Shown one piece after another: positions 7,659-17,489 of a stretch of 64,000 nucleotides of DNA; the first letter of the stretch is position 1; the number at the start of each line of letters is the position of its first letter. The notes under the pieces were generated by a model that saw nothing but the letters and a program-made list of their open reading frames with translations, did not search any database and was not told the origin of the DNA. Both the position numbers and the translations under genes were made by a program. Origin of the DNA: Rhizobium skierniewicense (GTDB lineage Bacteria; Pseudomonadota; Alphaproteobacteria; Rhizobiales; Rhizobiaceae); assembly GCF_014196515.1 (NCBI RefSeq), contig NZ_JACIDV010000013.1, positions 62,001 to 126,000 of the forward strand, in the 5' to 3' direction.

Positions 7659-9503
7659 ATGGCAGGCACCGATGGCGGCGTGAACGACGAGGAGGAAAAG
7701 CCACGCAGCTTCGATCCCAAATCCGCAGACGCTTACATGGTGCGCGACCCGCAGGCCTTCGCCATGAACGTGGCGAAAGCTTTGGAAAATCTCGGCAAGG
7801 CAGCATCCGAATGGCTTGCGCCACGGGAGCGCGGAGACATTCCGCAAACGACCGCCAGCCCCATGAGCGATCTGGTCCAGACGCTCTCGGATGTTGCCGA
7901 ATACTGGATGGCAGAGCCTGAGCGCTCGGTGGAAGCGCAAACGCATCTCATTTCCAGCTACTTCGACATCTGGAAGAAATCGGTTTCGCAATTTTCCGGT
8001 GAATCCACAAACGCCGGGGAACAGTCAGACGAGAAGCGCAGACACAAGCGCTTCGCCGACGAGGACTGGCAGGCAAATCCGTTTTTCGATGCTTTGCAGA
8101 AGGTCTACTTCGTGACCGTCAGTTGGGCAGACCGCATGGTGACGGAAGCAGAAGGACTGGATGAAAAAACGCGCCAGAAAGCGCAGTTTTACATGAGGCA
8201 GGTGACGGAAGCGATTTCCCCGGCCAATTTCGCCTTCACCAATCCGCAGGTCTTTCGCGAAACCGTGGCAACCAGCGGAGCCAACCTGGTGAAGGGTATG
8301 GCCCAGCTCGCCGAAGACATGGCGGCGGGTAACGGCAACATCAAATTGCGGCAGACCGATTACAGCAAATTCGTCATCGGCCAGAATATCGCCGTTACCC
8401 CCGGCAAGGTCATCGCCCGCAGCGAGCTGTGCGAAGTCATTCAATATGCGCCATCCACCGAAAAGGTGCTGAAGCGGCCACTGCTGATCATCCCGCCGTG
8501 GATCAACAAGTTTTACATCCTGGATCTGAACGCCCGAAAGTCCTTCGTCAAATGGTGCGTCGATCAAGGCCACAGCGTATTCATGATCTCCTGGGTCAAC
8601 CCCGATGCGCGCCATGCGACCAAAGGCTGGGACGACTACACGCGTGAAGGCATAGATTTCGCGCTTGAAGCCATTGAACAGGCAACGGGTGAGAAACAGA
8701 TCAATGCTGTCGGCTATTGCATCGGTGGAACACTGCTGGCCTCCACGCTGGCACTGCATGCGCAGGCGAAAAACAGACGCATCCGTTCGGCGACGCTGCT
8801 GGCTGCACAGACGGATTTCACCCATGCAGGCGATTTGAAGGTCTTCATCGACGAGCAGCAATTGGCAACACTCGACGCCCATATGAAGGCGGTCGGTTAC
8901 CTGGACGGCGCGATCATGGCGAGCGTCTTCAACATGCTGCGCGCATCCGATCTGATCTGGCCCTACGTGGTGGACAATTATCTGCGGGGCGCACAGCCAC
9001 CACCCTTCGATCTGCTTTACTGGAACTCTGATTCGACCCGCGTCGCGGCTGCGAACCACTCCTTTTACCTCCGCAACTGTTATCTGGAAAACAATCTGGC
9101 GGAAGGTCGTATGCAGGTCGCTGGCAAGGTGGTCAATTTGAAGGACATCGAAATCCCGGTCTATGATCTGGCCACCCGTGAAGACCACATAGCGCCCGCC
9201 AAGTCCGTGTTTACGGGCGCGGCGTGTTTCGGTGGCCCGGTGGAATTCGTGCTCAGCGCCTCCGGCCATATCGCAGGTGTCGTCAATCCACCTGAGATGG
9301 ACAAGTATCAGTATTGGACAAGCGCATCACCGGATGGTGACTTCGAGGAATGGCAAAAGTCTGCCATTGAGCAAAAGGGGTCGTGGTGGCCACATTGGCA
9401 GAAATGGATCAAGGGTCAGGATAAGAGAAAGGTGGCAGCCCGCGTTCCCGGCGAGGCTATGGAGCCGCTTTGCGATGCGCCCGGAACCTACGTGCTTGAA
9501 TAA
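7659..9503 (+). CDS. phaC: Class I poly(3-hydroxyalkanoate) synthase
   Basis: 614-residue PHA/PHB synthase that polymerises (R)-3-hydroxyacyl-CoA into cytoplasmic storage granules. The lipase-box-like nucleophile motif is 'GYCIGG' with Cys354. The catalytic Asp ('LATREDHIAP') and His ('SASGHIAGVVNPP') regions follow. The N-terminal ~200-residue PhaC domain and the length match class I enzymes, which act alone without PhaE. ATG follows GGGAG at about 9 nt. phaA/phaB and phasin genes are not nearby. Downstream sfsA starts 26 nt later and could be co-transcribed. Confidence 0.95.
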   Translation: MAGTDGGVNDEEEKPRSFDPKSADAYMVRDPQAFAMNVAKALENLGKAASEWLAPRERGDIPQTTASPMSDLVQTLSDVAEYWMAEPERSVEAQTHLISSYFDIWKKSVSQFSGESTNAGEQSDEKRRHKRFADEDWQANPFFDALQKVYFVTVSWADRMVTEAEGLDEKTRQKAQFYMRQVTEAISPANFAFTNPQVFRETVATSGANLVKGMAQLAEDMAAGNGNIKLRQTDYSKFVIGQNIAVTPGKVIARSELCEVIQYAPSTEKVLKRPLLIIPPWINKFYILDLNARKSFVKWCVDQGHSVFMISWVNPDARHATKGWDDYTREGIDFALEAIEQATGEKQINAVGYCIGGTLLASTLALHAQAKNRRIRSATLLAAQTDFTHAGDLKVFIDEQQLATLDAHMKAVGYLDGAIMASVFNMLRASDLIWPYVVDNYLRGAQPPPFDLLYWNSDSTRVAAANHSFYLRNCYLENNLAEGRMQVAGKVVNLKDIEIPVYDLATREDHIAPAKSVFTGAACFGGPVEFVLSASGHIAGVVNPPEMDKYQYWTSASPDGDFEEWQKSAIEQKGSWWPHWQKWIKGQDKRKVAARVPGEAMEPLCDAPGTYVLE

Positions 9504-9529
9504 GCGGGTTGCCGGCACGACAATGCACC

Positions 9530-10249
9530 ATGATCTTTGATTCTCCGCTCATCCCCGCCACGCTCATCTCCCGTTACAAGCGTTTCCTCTTCGACGCAGT
9601 GTTGGAAGATGGCACCGAAATTACCGGCTCCTGTCCCAATACTGGTTCCATGCGCGGACTGACCACGCCAGGTTCGCGCATCTGGCTGTCAGGGCACGAC
9701 AGCCCTACCCGCAAATATCGCCACATGCTGGAAATGGTGGAAGCCGATGACACCGTCGTCGGCATCAACACCGGGATGCCCAACAGGCTTGCGGAAGAAG
9801 CGATTCGAAACAATCGCATACCATCATTGGCCGGATACACGACAACCAGGCGCGAGCAGAAGTACGGCATCAATTCACGTGTCGACTTTCTTCTCTCCGC
9901 ACCGGGTCGACCGGACGCCTATGTAGAGGTGAAGAACGTGCACTTCATGCGACAGAAAGGCCTCGCAGAGTTTCCCGATAGCCCCACCAAGCGCGGCGCA
10001 AAACATCTGGAAGAGCTGGGCGATGCGGCGCAAAACGGCTATCGCGCGGTGATGCTATACCTTATCCAGCGCAAGGATTGCGACCAGCTTCGCATCTGTG
10101 GTGATCTCGATCCGGTCTATTTCGCCGCCTTCCACCGTGCCATGAAGCGTGGCGTAGAGGCCTACGCCATAAAATGTAGCGTCTCATCACGGGAAATCGT
10201 TGCAAACGAGATGGTTGCAATAGACGACTGGCACCCCACTGCTTTATGA
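9530..10249 (+). CDS. sfsA: SfsA family protein
   Basis: 239-residue SfsA-family protein. It begins 'MIFDSPLIPATLISRYKRFL' and contains 'GSCPNTGSM' and 'VEVKNVHFM', typical of the family. SfsA was named for sugar fermentation stimulation; its fold suggests a nuclease-like or nucleic-acid-binding protein and its true role is unsettled. I prefer the ATG at 9530 over the in-frame TTG at 9509 because family members start at this point. It is followed 31 nt later by map. Confidence 0.9.
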   Translation: MIFDSPLIPATLISRYKRFLFDAVLEDGTEITGSCPNTGSMRGLTTPGSRIWLSGHDSPTRKYRHMLEMVEADDTVVGINTGMPNRLAEEAIRNNRIPSLAGYTTTRREQKYGINSRVDFLLSAPGRPDAYVEVKNVHFMRQKGLAEFPDSPTKRGAKHLEELGDAAQNGYRAVMLYLIQRKDCDQLRICGDLDPVYFAAFHRAMKRGVEAYAIKCSVSSREIVANEMVAIDDWHPTAL

Positions 10250-10280
10250 AATGAAGAATTAAAAGACGGAAAGCAGGACA

Positions 10281-11111
10281 ATGGTTACTTACATCGATGC
10301 GGCAGCGGCCCCCTCCAAGAACACGGGCGTCATCCGGCTGTACAATGCTGAAGACTTCAAGGGCATGCACAAGGCAAGCCAGTTGACGGCGCGGTGCCTC
10401 GATGAGTTGGCGAGCATGGTGAAGCCCGGCGTGACCACCAGCGCAATCGACCGTTTCGTGTTCGAGTTCGGTATGGACAACAACGCCCTGCCCGCTACGC
10501 TGAACTATCGCGGTTACACCAAATCCGTCTGCACCTCCATCAACCATGTCGTCTGCCATGGTATTCCCGATGACAAGCCGCTGCGCGAAGGTGATATCGT
10601 CAACATCGACGTCACCTATATCCTCGATGGCTGGTACGGCGATTCCAGCCGCATGTATCCGGTCGGCCAGATCAAGCGTGCTTCTGAGCGTCTCCTGGAA
10701 GTGACATACGAATGCCTGATGCGCGGCATTGCTGCCGTTAGACCGGGCGCCCGCACCGGCGCCATCGGGGCTGCCATTCAAGCCTATGCGGAAGCCGAGC
10801 GATGCTCCGTGGTCACTGATTTCTGTGGGCATGGCGTGGGACGCCTTTTTCACGACACGCCGAACATTCTCCATTACGGCAAGGAAACCGATGGTCCGGA
10901 AATGCGCGAAGGCATGATTTTCACCATCGAGCCGATGATCAATCTCGGCAAGCCGCATGTGAAGGTCCTGTCCGACGGCTGGACGGCTGTCACCCGCGAT
11001 CGTTCGCTGTCCGCACAATATGAACATGCGGTGGGCGTGACGGCGACAGGGTGCGAAGTCTTTACCCTGTCACCAGCGGGGCTTCACCGTCCTGGCCTAC
11101 CACCACTGTAA
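10281..11111 (+). CDS. map: Type I methionine aminopeptidase
   Basis: 276-residue enzyme that removes the initiator Met from nascent proteins. Metal ligands are visible in order: Asp in 'NIDVTY', Asp in 'YGDSSRM', His in 'CGHGVGRLFH', Glu in 'TIEPMIN' and Glu in 'EHAVGV'. The substrate-side 'VCHGIPDD' motif is also present. A short extra C-terminal tail ('SPAGLHRPGLPPL') is common in rhizobial versions. It lies between sfsA and radC on the same strand. Confidence 0.96.
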   Translation: MVTYIDAAAAPSKNTGVIRLYNAEDFKGMHKASQLTARCLDELASMVKPGVTTSAIDRFVFEFGMDNNALPATLNYRGYTKSVCTSINHVVCHGIPDDKPLREGDIVNIDVTYILDGWYGDSSRMYPVGQIKRASERLLEVTYECLMRGIAAVRPGARTGAIGAAIQAYAEAERCSVVTDFCGHGVGRLFHDTPNILHYGKETDGPEMREGMIFTIEPMINLGKPHVKVLSDGWTAVTRDRSLSAQYEHAVGVTATGCEVFTLSPAGLHRPGLPPL

Positions 11112-11154
11112 AGGTTGACTGAAAGCATCCAACAGAAACCGAAAGACATGCCTG

Positions 11155-11997
11155 ATGGCCAAACGACCTTCCAACAAAGACGTAACGTCCAATCTGGAAC
11201 GCGGCACTGAAGACACGTTGACCGGCTTTTCGGATTCAGGCGATGAGCGCGGATTTTTTAGCGATTCGAGATTGGGCACGGGTAAAGAGATCAGGTCGCA
11301 TCAGTCATTGACGTCTGAAAGCGACGCTGCCCATTACCACGGTCACCGGGAGCGTCTGCGCGCCAAATATCGGGAGAATGGCGATTCGGCCTTGGCAGAC
11401 TATGAGTTGCTGGAGCTTTTTCTGTTTCGTTTGATCCCGCGCAGGGACACCAAACCCATCGCCAAGGCGTTGATTGCCAGATTTGGAACGCTTGCGGGTG
11501 TGCTCGGTGCGCCATCCGCGCTGCTTCAGGAGGTAAAGGGGGTCGGCGAGACGGTGGCGCTTGACCTCAAGCTCGTCGCCTCGGTGTCCCAACGCATGCT
11601 GAAAAGCGAAATCCGCAACAAGCAAGTTCTTGGGTCATGGTCTGCCGTCATCGACTACTGCCACGCTGTCATGGCGCATGAGTCGCGCGAGCAGTTCCGC
11701 ATTCTTTTTCTCGACAAACGCAACGTGCTGATCGCCGACGAGGTGCAAGGTCACGGCACGGTAGATCACACCCCTGTTTATCCGCGCGAGATCGTACGAC
11801 GCGCACTGGAACTCTCTTCCACCGCCATCATCCTCGTCCACAATCACCCCAGTGGAGACCCGACCCCATCCCGCGCCGATATCGATATGACAAAAACGAT
11901 TATCGATACCGCCAAACCACTTGGCATCGCCGTCCACGACCACATTATCATCGGCAAGGATGGTCATGTGAGTTTCAAGGGCTTGAGGTTGATCTAA
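11155..11997 (+). CDS. radC: RadC/JAB-domain protein
   Basis: 280-residue RadC (UPF0758) protein. The JAMM metalloprotease motif is intact: '[14 protein letters not shown]' (H-x-H-x7-x-D), with 'AIILVHNH' before it. A helix-hairpin-helix-like part ('VKGVGETVA') is upstream. The first ~65 residues are a low-complexity extension. The 'DNA repair' name is historical and the biochemical role is uncertain. ATG at 11155 overlaps, in another frame, an ATG at 11148. Confidence 0.92.
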   Translation: MAKRPSNKDVTSNLERGTEDTLTGFSDSGDERGFFSDSRLGTGKEIRSHQSLTSESDAAHYHGHRERLRAKYRENGDSALADYELLELFLFRLIPRRDTKPIAKALIARFGTLAGVLGAPSALLQEVKGVGETVALDLKLVASVSQRMLKSEIRNKQVLGSWSAVIDYCHAVMAHESREQFRILFLDKRNVLIADEVQGHGTVDHTPVYPREIVRRALELSSTAIILVHNHPSGDPTPSRADIDMTKTIIDTAKPLGIAVHDHIIIGKDGHVSFKGLRLI

Positions 11998-12122
11998 ACC
12001 CGCCACTGAAGAAAAACGCTGACATTTCTCAAGAAAAATGCGCGTTAAACTCCGGTTTTCCAGAAACGGCACAACCGTAAATTTTCCGATTAATACAAAA
12101 TCAAGATATCTAAATTAGCTTT

Positions 12123-12145
12123 TCCGAAAATAAAGAATTTTCGGA
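12123..12145 (+). promoter_or_regulatory. 5'-UTR hairpin upstream of tadE-like gene
   Basis: TCCGAAAAT and ATTTTCGGA are exact 9-bp arms around a 5-nt loop. The 3' arm ends only 2 nt before the GGGGAG ribosome binding site of the next gene. It may affect translation or mRNA stability, or be an operator. Confidence 0.45.
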
Positions 12146-12157
12146 TCGGGGAGCGCC

Positions 12158-12580
12158 ATGACCTCTATGGCAAGAATAATCCGCAATCGTTCCGGCTCGG
12201 CAGCGGTCGAGTTTGCGATTGTCGCACCTGTCTTCATTCTCGTCCTGTTGACCATGATCGCCTACGGCATATACCTCAGCGCAGCCTATGCGGTGCAGCA
12301 GGTTGCCGCAGATGCAGCGCGAACCGCCGTGGCGGGCATCACCAAAATCGAGCGGGAAACACTGGCGAAAAATTTTGTTGATCAAAGCGCACTGAATTAC
12401 GCGTTTCTGGATAAGAGCCGCGTCAATGTCAGCGTCGGAAGCGATCCGGCAAACGTCAACCAATTCACGGTCACCGTGGAATATGACGCAACCGAACTAC
12501 CAATCTGGAACCTCTACACATTCGCGCTTCCGGACAAGACCATTCGACGATTTTCGACGATCCGGATCGGAGGAATCTGA
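12158..12580 (+). CDS. TadE-like pilus-assembly protein
   Basis: 140-residue protein with the TadE-type N-terminus: 'RNRSGSAAVEFAIVAPVFILVLLTMIAYGIYLS', a single membrane helix resembling pseudopilins, followed by 'VAADAARTAVAGI'. TadE-like pseudopilins help assemble Flp/tight-adherence pili at the inner membrane. ATG at 12158 follows GGGGAG. The stop is 1 nt before the next gene, so translation is probably coupled. No other tad/cpa genes are in the window. Confidence 0.85.
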   Translation: MTSMARIIRNRSGSAAVEFAIVAPVFILVLLTMIAYGIYLSAAYAVQQVAADAARTAVAGITKIERETLAKNFVDQSALNYAFLDKSRVNVSVGSDPANVNQFTVTVEYDATELPIWNLYTFALPDKTIRRFSTIRIGGI

Positions 12581-12581
12581 T

Positions 12582-14312
12582 ATGTGCAAAACCACTTCAA
12601 CACTCAAGCGCTTCACCAAAAACCGTTCAGGCAACGTCGCCATCATGGCAGGCATTACCGCACCGCTGATGATGGGCGTCCTGGCACTGGGTGTGGACTA
12701 CGGATCGCTGACACTACAAAAGCGCCAGTTGCAGCAAACCGCGGACCTTGCGGCGGTCTCTGCAGCATCGGCGACCGATGTGGATCGTGCAGTCCTTCAG
12801 TATTTCAAGCTCAACAACAAGAACCTCGGTGTCAAAACCGCTTCCGGTATTTTGACGGAAACCGGCACCATTCCCTTCGATCCCGAAACAGCCTTTAGCG
12901 GCCGTGACGGCTACGCGGAAGTGATCAAAGGCCGCTACATCGCCGATCCCAATGTATCGATTGGCAATCGCTTCGTTGAAAACGCAACGCCGACCAACGC
13001 GGTGAAGGTCAACATCGTGGAACAGGGCCGCATCTTTTTTGCCGGTACGTTCACGACCGCGCCCAAAATCTCCGCCGTTGGAACGGCGGCGGGAGAAAAG
13101 ATTGCCGCCTTCTCAGTCGGTTCACGCCTTGCCAGCCTCAATGGCGGTCTGCTGAATAATTTGCTGGGCGGCCTGTTGGGCACCACTGTTGCGCTCAATG
13201 TGTCGGATTATCAGGCGCTGGTCGCAACCGATATCAATGCATTGAAACTGATCGATTCGCTCGCCACCGATCTCAGTCTCACGGCGGGCACCTACCGCGA
13301 TGTGCTTCAAACGGAGATCAGCTACGGGAAATTTCTGGCGGCGCTGACCAAGGCGACCGGCACCAAACCGACGGTGACGACAGCCCTTAAGACACTTGAA
13401 AAAGCAGCTGCCAAAACAACCATCAAACTGCGGCTGGAGGAAATTCTCGCACTCGGACCTATCCTCGATAAACAGATTGGCGCGGCTGAAAACCTGAGCG
13501 TGAACGCTGGCGTCTTCGAACTCATCAACGCAGCCGCCACAATCGCCAATGCGGGAAAACAGGTCTCGGTCGATGCAGGTCTGTCAGTGCCGGGATTGGC
13601 AGCCACGAGGCTTACGATTGCCATTGGCGAACCGCCGGTCGGCACTCCGTCGCTTGCAATAGGCACACCCGGAACAGTGGTGAGAACCGCGCAAACACGC
13701 CTGATGATCGATACCAAGATCGATGGCCTCAAGGCGCTTTTGGGCCTGAGCGTGCGTGTGCCGCTCTACGTGGAAGTTGCCAATGCAGAAGCCAAACTGT
13801 CGGAGATCAGATGCTCTACAGGCGGCGCAGGCACGGTCGATGTGGCAGTCGTTCCGGGCATAGCAGAGATTTCGCTCGGTAACGTCGATATGAGCGGGTT
13901 TAACAATTTCGGCCGTGATCCGCGCGTCACAAAGGCTGCCATCGTGGATTCGCTGCTGTTGAGGATCAATGCCATGGCCCATATCGATAGTGCCAATGGC
14001 AGGCCCACAACGCTGACATTTCAGCCAGCCGATATCGCACAAGGCACGATCAAAAACGTCTCCACGAGGGATATAACCACATCGCTGGTCAAATCTTTGT
14101 TGAAGGAGCTCGACGTCGATATCAGCCTGCTGATCATCACGATCGGCTCGCAGCCCGTGATTCAGGCAGCCCTTGCTGAAACGTTGTCCGTGGCAACCGC
14201 GCCCATCGATAGCCTTCTCTACAACACCCTGATGTTGCTCGGCGTCAAAGTCGGCGAAGCCGACGTGCGCGTCACCGATGCCCGCTGTTCGCACCCCGCG
14301 CTCGTTCAATAA
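12582..14312 (+). CDS. TadG-like pilus-assembly protein
   Basis: 576 residues. The N-terminus 'NRSGNVAIMAGITAPLMMGVLALGVDYGSL' followed by 'QKRQLQQTADLAAVSAA' is the TadG-like (putative Flp pilus-assembly) signature: one membrane helix and a large periplasmic part. The rest is a repetitive, Ala/Leu/Thr-rich region found in rhizobial members. I use the ATG at 12582, 1 nt after the tadE-like stop; the longer open frame from 12426 overlaps that gene. A strong bidirectional terminator follows. Confidence 0.85.
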   Translation: MCKTTSTLKRFTKNRSGNVAIMAGITAPLMMGVLALGVDYGSLTLQKRQLQQTADLAAVSAASATDVDRAVLQYFKLNNKNLGVKTASGILTETGTIPFDPETAFSGRDGYAEVIKGRYIADPNVSIGNRFVENATPTNAVKVNIVEQGRIFFAGTFTTAPKISAVGTAAGEKIAAFSVGSRLASLNGGLLNNLLGGLLGTTVALNVSDYQALVATDINALKLIDSLATDLSLTAGTYRDVLQTEISYGKFLAALTKATGTKPTVTTALKTLEKAAAKTTIKLRLEEILALGPILDKQIGAAENLSVNAGVFELINAAATIANAGKQVSVDAGLSVPGLAATRLTIAIGEPPVGTPSLAIGTPGTVVRTAQTRLMIDTKIDGLKALLGLSVRVPLYVEVANAEAKLSEIRCSTGGAGTVDVAVVPGIAEISLGNVDMSGFNNFGRDPRVTKAAIVDSLLLRINAMAHIDSANGRPTTLTFQPADIAQGTIKNVSTRDITTSLVKSLLKELDVDISLLIITIGSQPVIQAALAETLSVATAPIDSLLYNTLMLLGVKVGEADVRVTDARCSHPALVQ

Positions 14313-14327
14313 CCAAGGGATCAAAAC

Positions 14328-14361
14328 AAAAACGCCGCCAGATCTCTCCGGCGGCGTTTTT
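14328..14361. terminator. Bidirectional Rho-independent terminator
   Basis: AAAAACGCCGCC and GGCGGCGTTTTT pair exactly (12 bp) around a 10-nt loop. It sits between the convergent tadG-like gene and aroG and can serve both strands. Confidence 0.93.
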
Positions 14362-14378
14362 GTGTTTGAGGTGAGATA

Positions 14379-15755
14379 TCAGCCGTTGACGACGGCCATG
14401 CGCTTCTCGTCACGGCCACTTTTCATGCGCTCGGACAAAAGGAACGCCAGTTCCAGCGCCTGATCGGCGTTGAGCCGAGGGTCGCAATGGGTGTGATAAC
14501 GGTCAGACAGCGAATCCGCCGTGACCGTGCGCGCACCACCCGTACATTCCGTTACGTCCTTGCCGGTCATCTCGATATGAATGCCGCCCGGATGCGTGCC
14601 TTCGGCACGGTGGATCTGGAAGAAGCTTTCGACCTCCGACAGAATGCGCTCGAAAGGACGCGTCTTGTAGTGGTTGAGCGTGATCGTGTTGCCATGCATC
14701 GGATCACAAGACCACACGACCTTTCGGCCTTCCTTCTCCACGGCGCGGATAAGCTTCGGCAGGCTGTCGGCAACCTTGTCGTGACCAAAGCGGCATATCA
14801 GCGTCAGGCGACCGGCTTCGTTGGTCGGGTTCAGCGCATCGATCAACTCGATCAGATTGTCGGGCTGCAAGGATGGGCCGCACTTCAAGCCGATCGGATT
14901 TTTGATGCCGCGGAAATATTCCACATGGGCGTGGTCCAGCTGGCGGGTGCGGTCACCGATCCACAGCATATGGCCAGATGTGGCGTACCAATCGCCAGAC
15001 GTCGAATCGATGCGGGTCAGCGCTTCTTCATAGCCCAGAAGCAGGGCTTCATGGCTGGTGAAGAAATCCGTCTCGCGCAGGCTGGGCTGGTTGTCCGCCG
15101 TGATGCCGATCGCCTTCATGAAGTCCATGGTTTCGGAAATGCGATTGGCCAGCTTGCGGTAACGGTCAGCCTGCGGGCTGTCCTTGACGAAACCGAGCAT
15201 CCACTGGTGCACGTTCTCAAGGTTGGCATAGCCGCCCATGGCGAACGCGCGCAACAGGTTTAATGTTGCGGCTGATTGGCGATAAGCATCCAGCTGACGC
15301 TCGGGGTTTGGCACGCGCGAGGCTTCGTTGAACTCGATGCCGTTGATGATATCACCACGGTAGGATGGCAGGTTGATGCCATTCTGCGTCTCGATGTTGG
15401 ACGAGCGCGGCTTGGCGAACTGACCGGCAATGCGACCGACTTTCACGACGGGAAGCTGCGCACCATAGGTGAGAACGACGGCCATTTGCAGGAATGCGCG
15501 GAAGAAGTCGCGAATGTTGTCGGCGCCATGTTCCAGAAAGCTCTCTGCGCAATCACCACCCTGAAGCAAAAATGCCTCGCCATCGGCAACGCTTGCCAGT
15601 TGCTTCTTCAAACGGCGCGCTTCACCGGCAAACACCAGAGGCGGATAGGTTGCAAGCGTCGCTTCCGTTGCCGCAACCGCAGCCGCGTTCGGGTATTCAG
15701 GAACCTGCTGGATAGGCTTATGTCTCCAGCTACCGGGTGTCCAATTCTGTGCCAT
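14379..15755 (-). CDS. aroG: Class II DAHP synthase
   Basis: 458-residue plant-type (class II) 3-deoxy-D-arabino-heptulosonate 7-phosphate synthase, the first step of the shikimate pathway. Recognised by '[11 protein letters not shown]' with the metal-binding Cys, '[11 protein letters not shown]', '[25 protein letters not shown]' and '[11 protein letters not shown]'. It is unrelated in sequence to the class I AroF/G/H enzymes. The frame opens at 15785, but family proteins begin at the ATG at 15755 ('[10 protein letters not shown]'), preceded by GGTGAG. A possible promoter TTGCCA-N17-GATAAA lies in the 216-bp upstream gap. Confidence 0.95.
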   Translation of the reverse strand: MAQNWTPGSWRHKPIQQVPEYPNAAAVAATEATLATYPPLVFAGEARRLKKQLASVADGEAFLLQGGDCAESFLEHGADNIRDFFRAFLQMAVVLTYGAQLPVVKVGRIAGQFAKPRSSNIETQNGINLPSYRGDIINGIEFNEASRVPNPERQLDAYRQSAATLNLLRAFAMGGYANLENVHQWMLGFVKDSPQADRYRKLANRISETMDFMKAIGITADNQPSLRETDFFTSHEALLLGYEEALTRIDSTSGDWYATSGHMLWIGDRTRQLDHAHVEYFRGIKNPIGLKCGPSLQPDNLIELIDALNPTNEAGRLTLICRFGHDKVADSLPKLIRAVEKEGRKVVWSCDPMHGNTITLNHYKTRPFERILSEVESFFQIHRAEGTHPGGIHIEMTGKDVTECTGGARTVTADSLSDRYHTHCDPRLNADQALELAFLLSERMKSGRDEKRMAVVNG

Positions 15756-15971
15756 GATACTCACCTGGTGTTGCGCCAACATCAACTGACGTAGCGATCT
15801 CGAAAGTTGCGCGGCTTATAGCTTCAAGCATGGTCTTTGCAAAGCTGATCCTTTCAGGGGCACCGCCTTTATCCTGATTTTAGGCCAATATGGCAAAGAA
15901 AACCGATTTCAACCGATTTAATTTCTGTGGCTGTGATCAGGTCTCGGTCATTGGTCTGTGTCTCACGAGGT

Positions 15972-17360
15972 TTACACTCGCTCTCCGTTCTTGACCCGGT
16001 AGCTTGGCGTGTACATCGTCACCAGCTCTTCAGAGGCCGTGGGGTGAACAGCCATCGTGGCATCGAAGTCATCCTTCGTGCATCCCGCCTTCAGTGTGAT
16101 TCCCAGAAGCTGCGCCATCTCGCCCGCGTCGTGACCCAGAATATGGGCGCCAACCACCTTGCGATCTGCCGCATTGACAATCAGCTTCATGATCGTCTTT
16201 TCGGAACGGCCGGAAAGCGTCGCCTTCATGGGGCGGAACTGGGCGCGATAGACCTCGATCTCGTCGAATTTGTGAGCGGCCTCCTCCTCGGATAGACCAA
16301 CCGTACCGATTTCCGGCTGCGAAAAGACCGCTGTCGCGATCAGATGATGATCCGGCTTGGTCGGATTGTTCTTGAACTCGGTTTCAATGAAGCACATGGC
16401 CTCATGGATCGCCACGGGCGTCAGCTGTACCCGGTCGGTGACATCACCCAAGGCGAAAATGCTCGGTACGTTGGTTCGCGAATACTCATCAACGATGATA
16501 GCACCCCGCTCGTTGAGCGCGACACCAGCGTTTTCCAGACCCAGGCCCTGCGTGTTCGGATCGCGCCCAAGCGCCAGCATCACCTCTCCGACGGCAAGCG
16601 AATGACCCTGCTTGGTGCGCGCAACGAGACCACCTGCCCCGTCCTTGCTAACGTCCTGGATCACGTCTTCCAGAATGATGCGGATCCCCTTCTCGACCAT
16701 GGCCGCATGCAGACCGGCGCGCATGTCATTGTCGAAACGCGACAGGATTTCCTTGCCGCGATAGATCAGCGTCGTCTCAACACCCAGTCCATGAAAGATA
16801 TTGGCGAACTCGACGGCGATGTAACCGCCACCCGCAATCAGAATGGCTTTGGGCAGAGCCTCCAGATGGAAAGCTTCATTGGACGAAATGGTCAGCTCAT
16901 GACCGGGCAAAGACGCGTGCGGATTGGGTGTGCCGCCCACCGCGATCACAATGCGCTCTGCGGTCATTGTCTGACCGGTTGTCATCAGCTTGACCGTGTG
17001 GGCATCGACCAGCACGGCGCGGCTATCGAAGATATCGGCCTTGGCGTTCTCCAGACCTTTCCGATAGAGACCTTCCAGACGCTCGATTTCCTTGTCTTTT
17101 GCGGCAATCAGCTTTTTCCAGTCGAAACGGCTTTCACCCACCGTCCAGCCGAAGCCTGCAGCATCTTCGAAATGCTCTCGATATTGCGATGCGTAGACAA
17201 ACAGCTTTTTCGGTACGCAGCCGCGGATAACGCATGTCCCGCCATAACGATACTCCTCGGCAATGCCAACTCGCTTGCCCAGCGACGCAGCAACGCGGGC
17301 GCTACGCACGCCGCCGGAACCGCCGCCGATAACGAAGAGATCATAATCGAAAGATGTCAT
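15972..17360 (-). CDS. gor: Glutathione reductase
   Basis: 462-residue FAD/NADPH disulfide reductase that keeps glutathione reduced. The FAD motif 'VIGGGSGGVRSAR' and redox-active cysteines in 'GGTCVIRGCVPKKL' (C-x4-C) are present; the NADPH motif is 'AGGGYIAVEFA', and the catalytic His region 'VHPTASEE' is at the C-terminus. The frame is open from 17429, but ATG at 17360 ('MTSFDYDLF') matches the family. A terminator of the upstream rpiA unit separates it from that operon. Confidence 0.95.
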   Translation of the reverse strand: MTSFDYDLFVIGGGSGGVRSARVAASLGKRVGIAEEYRYGGTCVIRGCVPKKLFVYASQYREHFEDAAGFGWTVGESRFDWKKLIAAKDKEIERLEGLYRKGLENAKADIFDSRAVLVDAHTVKLMTTGQTMTAERIVIAVGGTPNPHASLPGHELTISSNEAFHLEALPKAILIAGGGYIAVEFANIFHGLGVETTLIYRGKEILSRFDNDMRAGLHAAMVEKGIRIILEDVIQDVSKDGAGGLVARTKQGHSLAVGEVMLALGRDPNTQGLGLENAGVALNERGAIIVDEYSRTNVPSIFALGDVTDRVQLTPVAIHEAMCFIETEFKNNPTKPDHHLIATAVFSQPEIGTVGLSEEEAAHKFDEIEVYRAQFRPMKATLSGRSEKTIMKLIVNAADRKVVGAHILGHDAGEMAQLLGITLKAGCTKDDFDATMAVHPTASEELVTMYTPSYRVKNGERV

Positions 17361-17435
17361 GGGAAAGCCTCTGATGGGAAGGATGATCGCTACCATCCCT
17401 GATGCACCCATATAGGTGGCGCGCCCCATAAAAGA

Positions 17436-17461
17436 AAAGCCCGGAGTGAACTCCGGGCTTT
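17436..17461 (-). terminator. Rho-independent terminator after DUF2059 gene
   Basis: AAAGCCCGGAG and CTCCGGGCTTT pair exactly around TGAA, flanked by A-rich and T-rich ends. It lies downstream of the rpiA-DUF2059 unit and upstream of gor on the same strand. Confidence 0.9.
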
Positions 17462-17489
17462 GAATATTTCTGAAAGCTTGCTGAAGTAC

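Noticed and set aside
8025-9269. 414-codon open frame on the minus strand
   Set aside because: Entirely antisense to phaC, whose catalytic motifs are intact.
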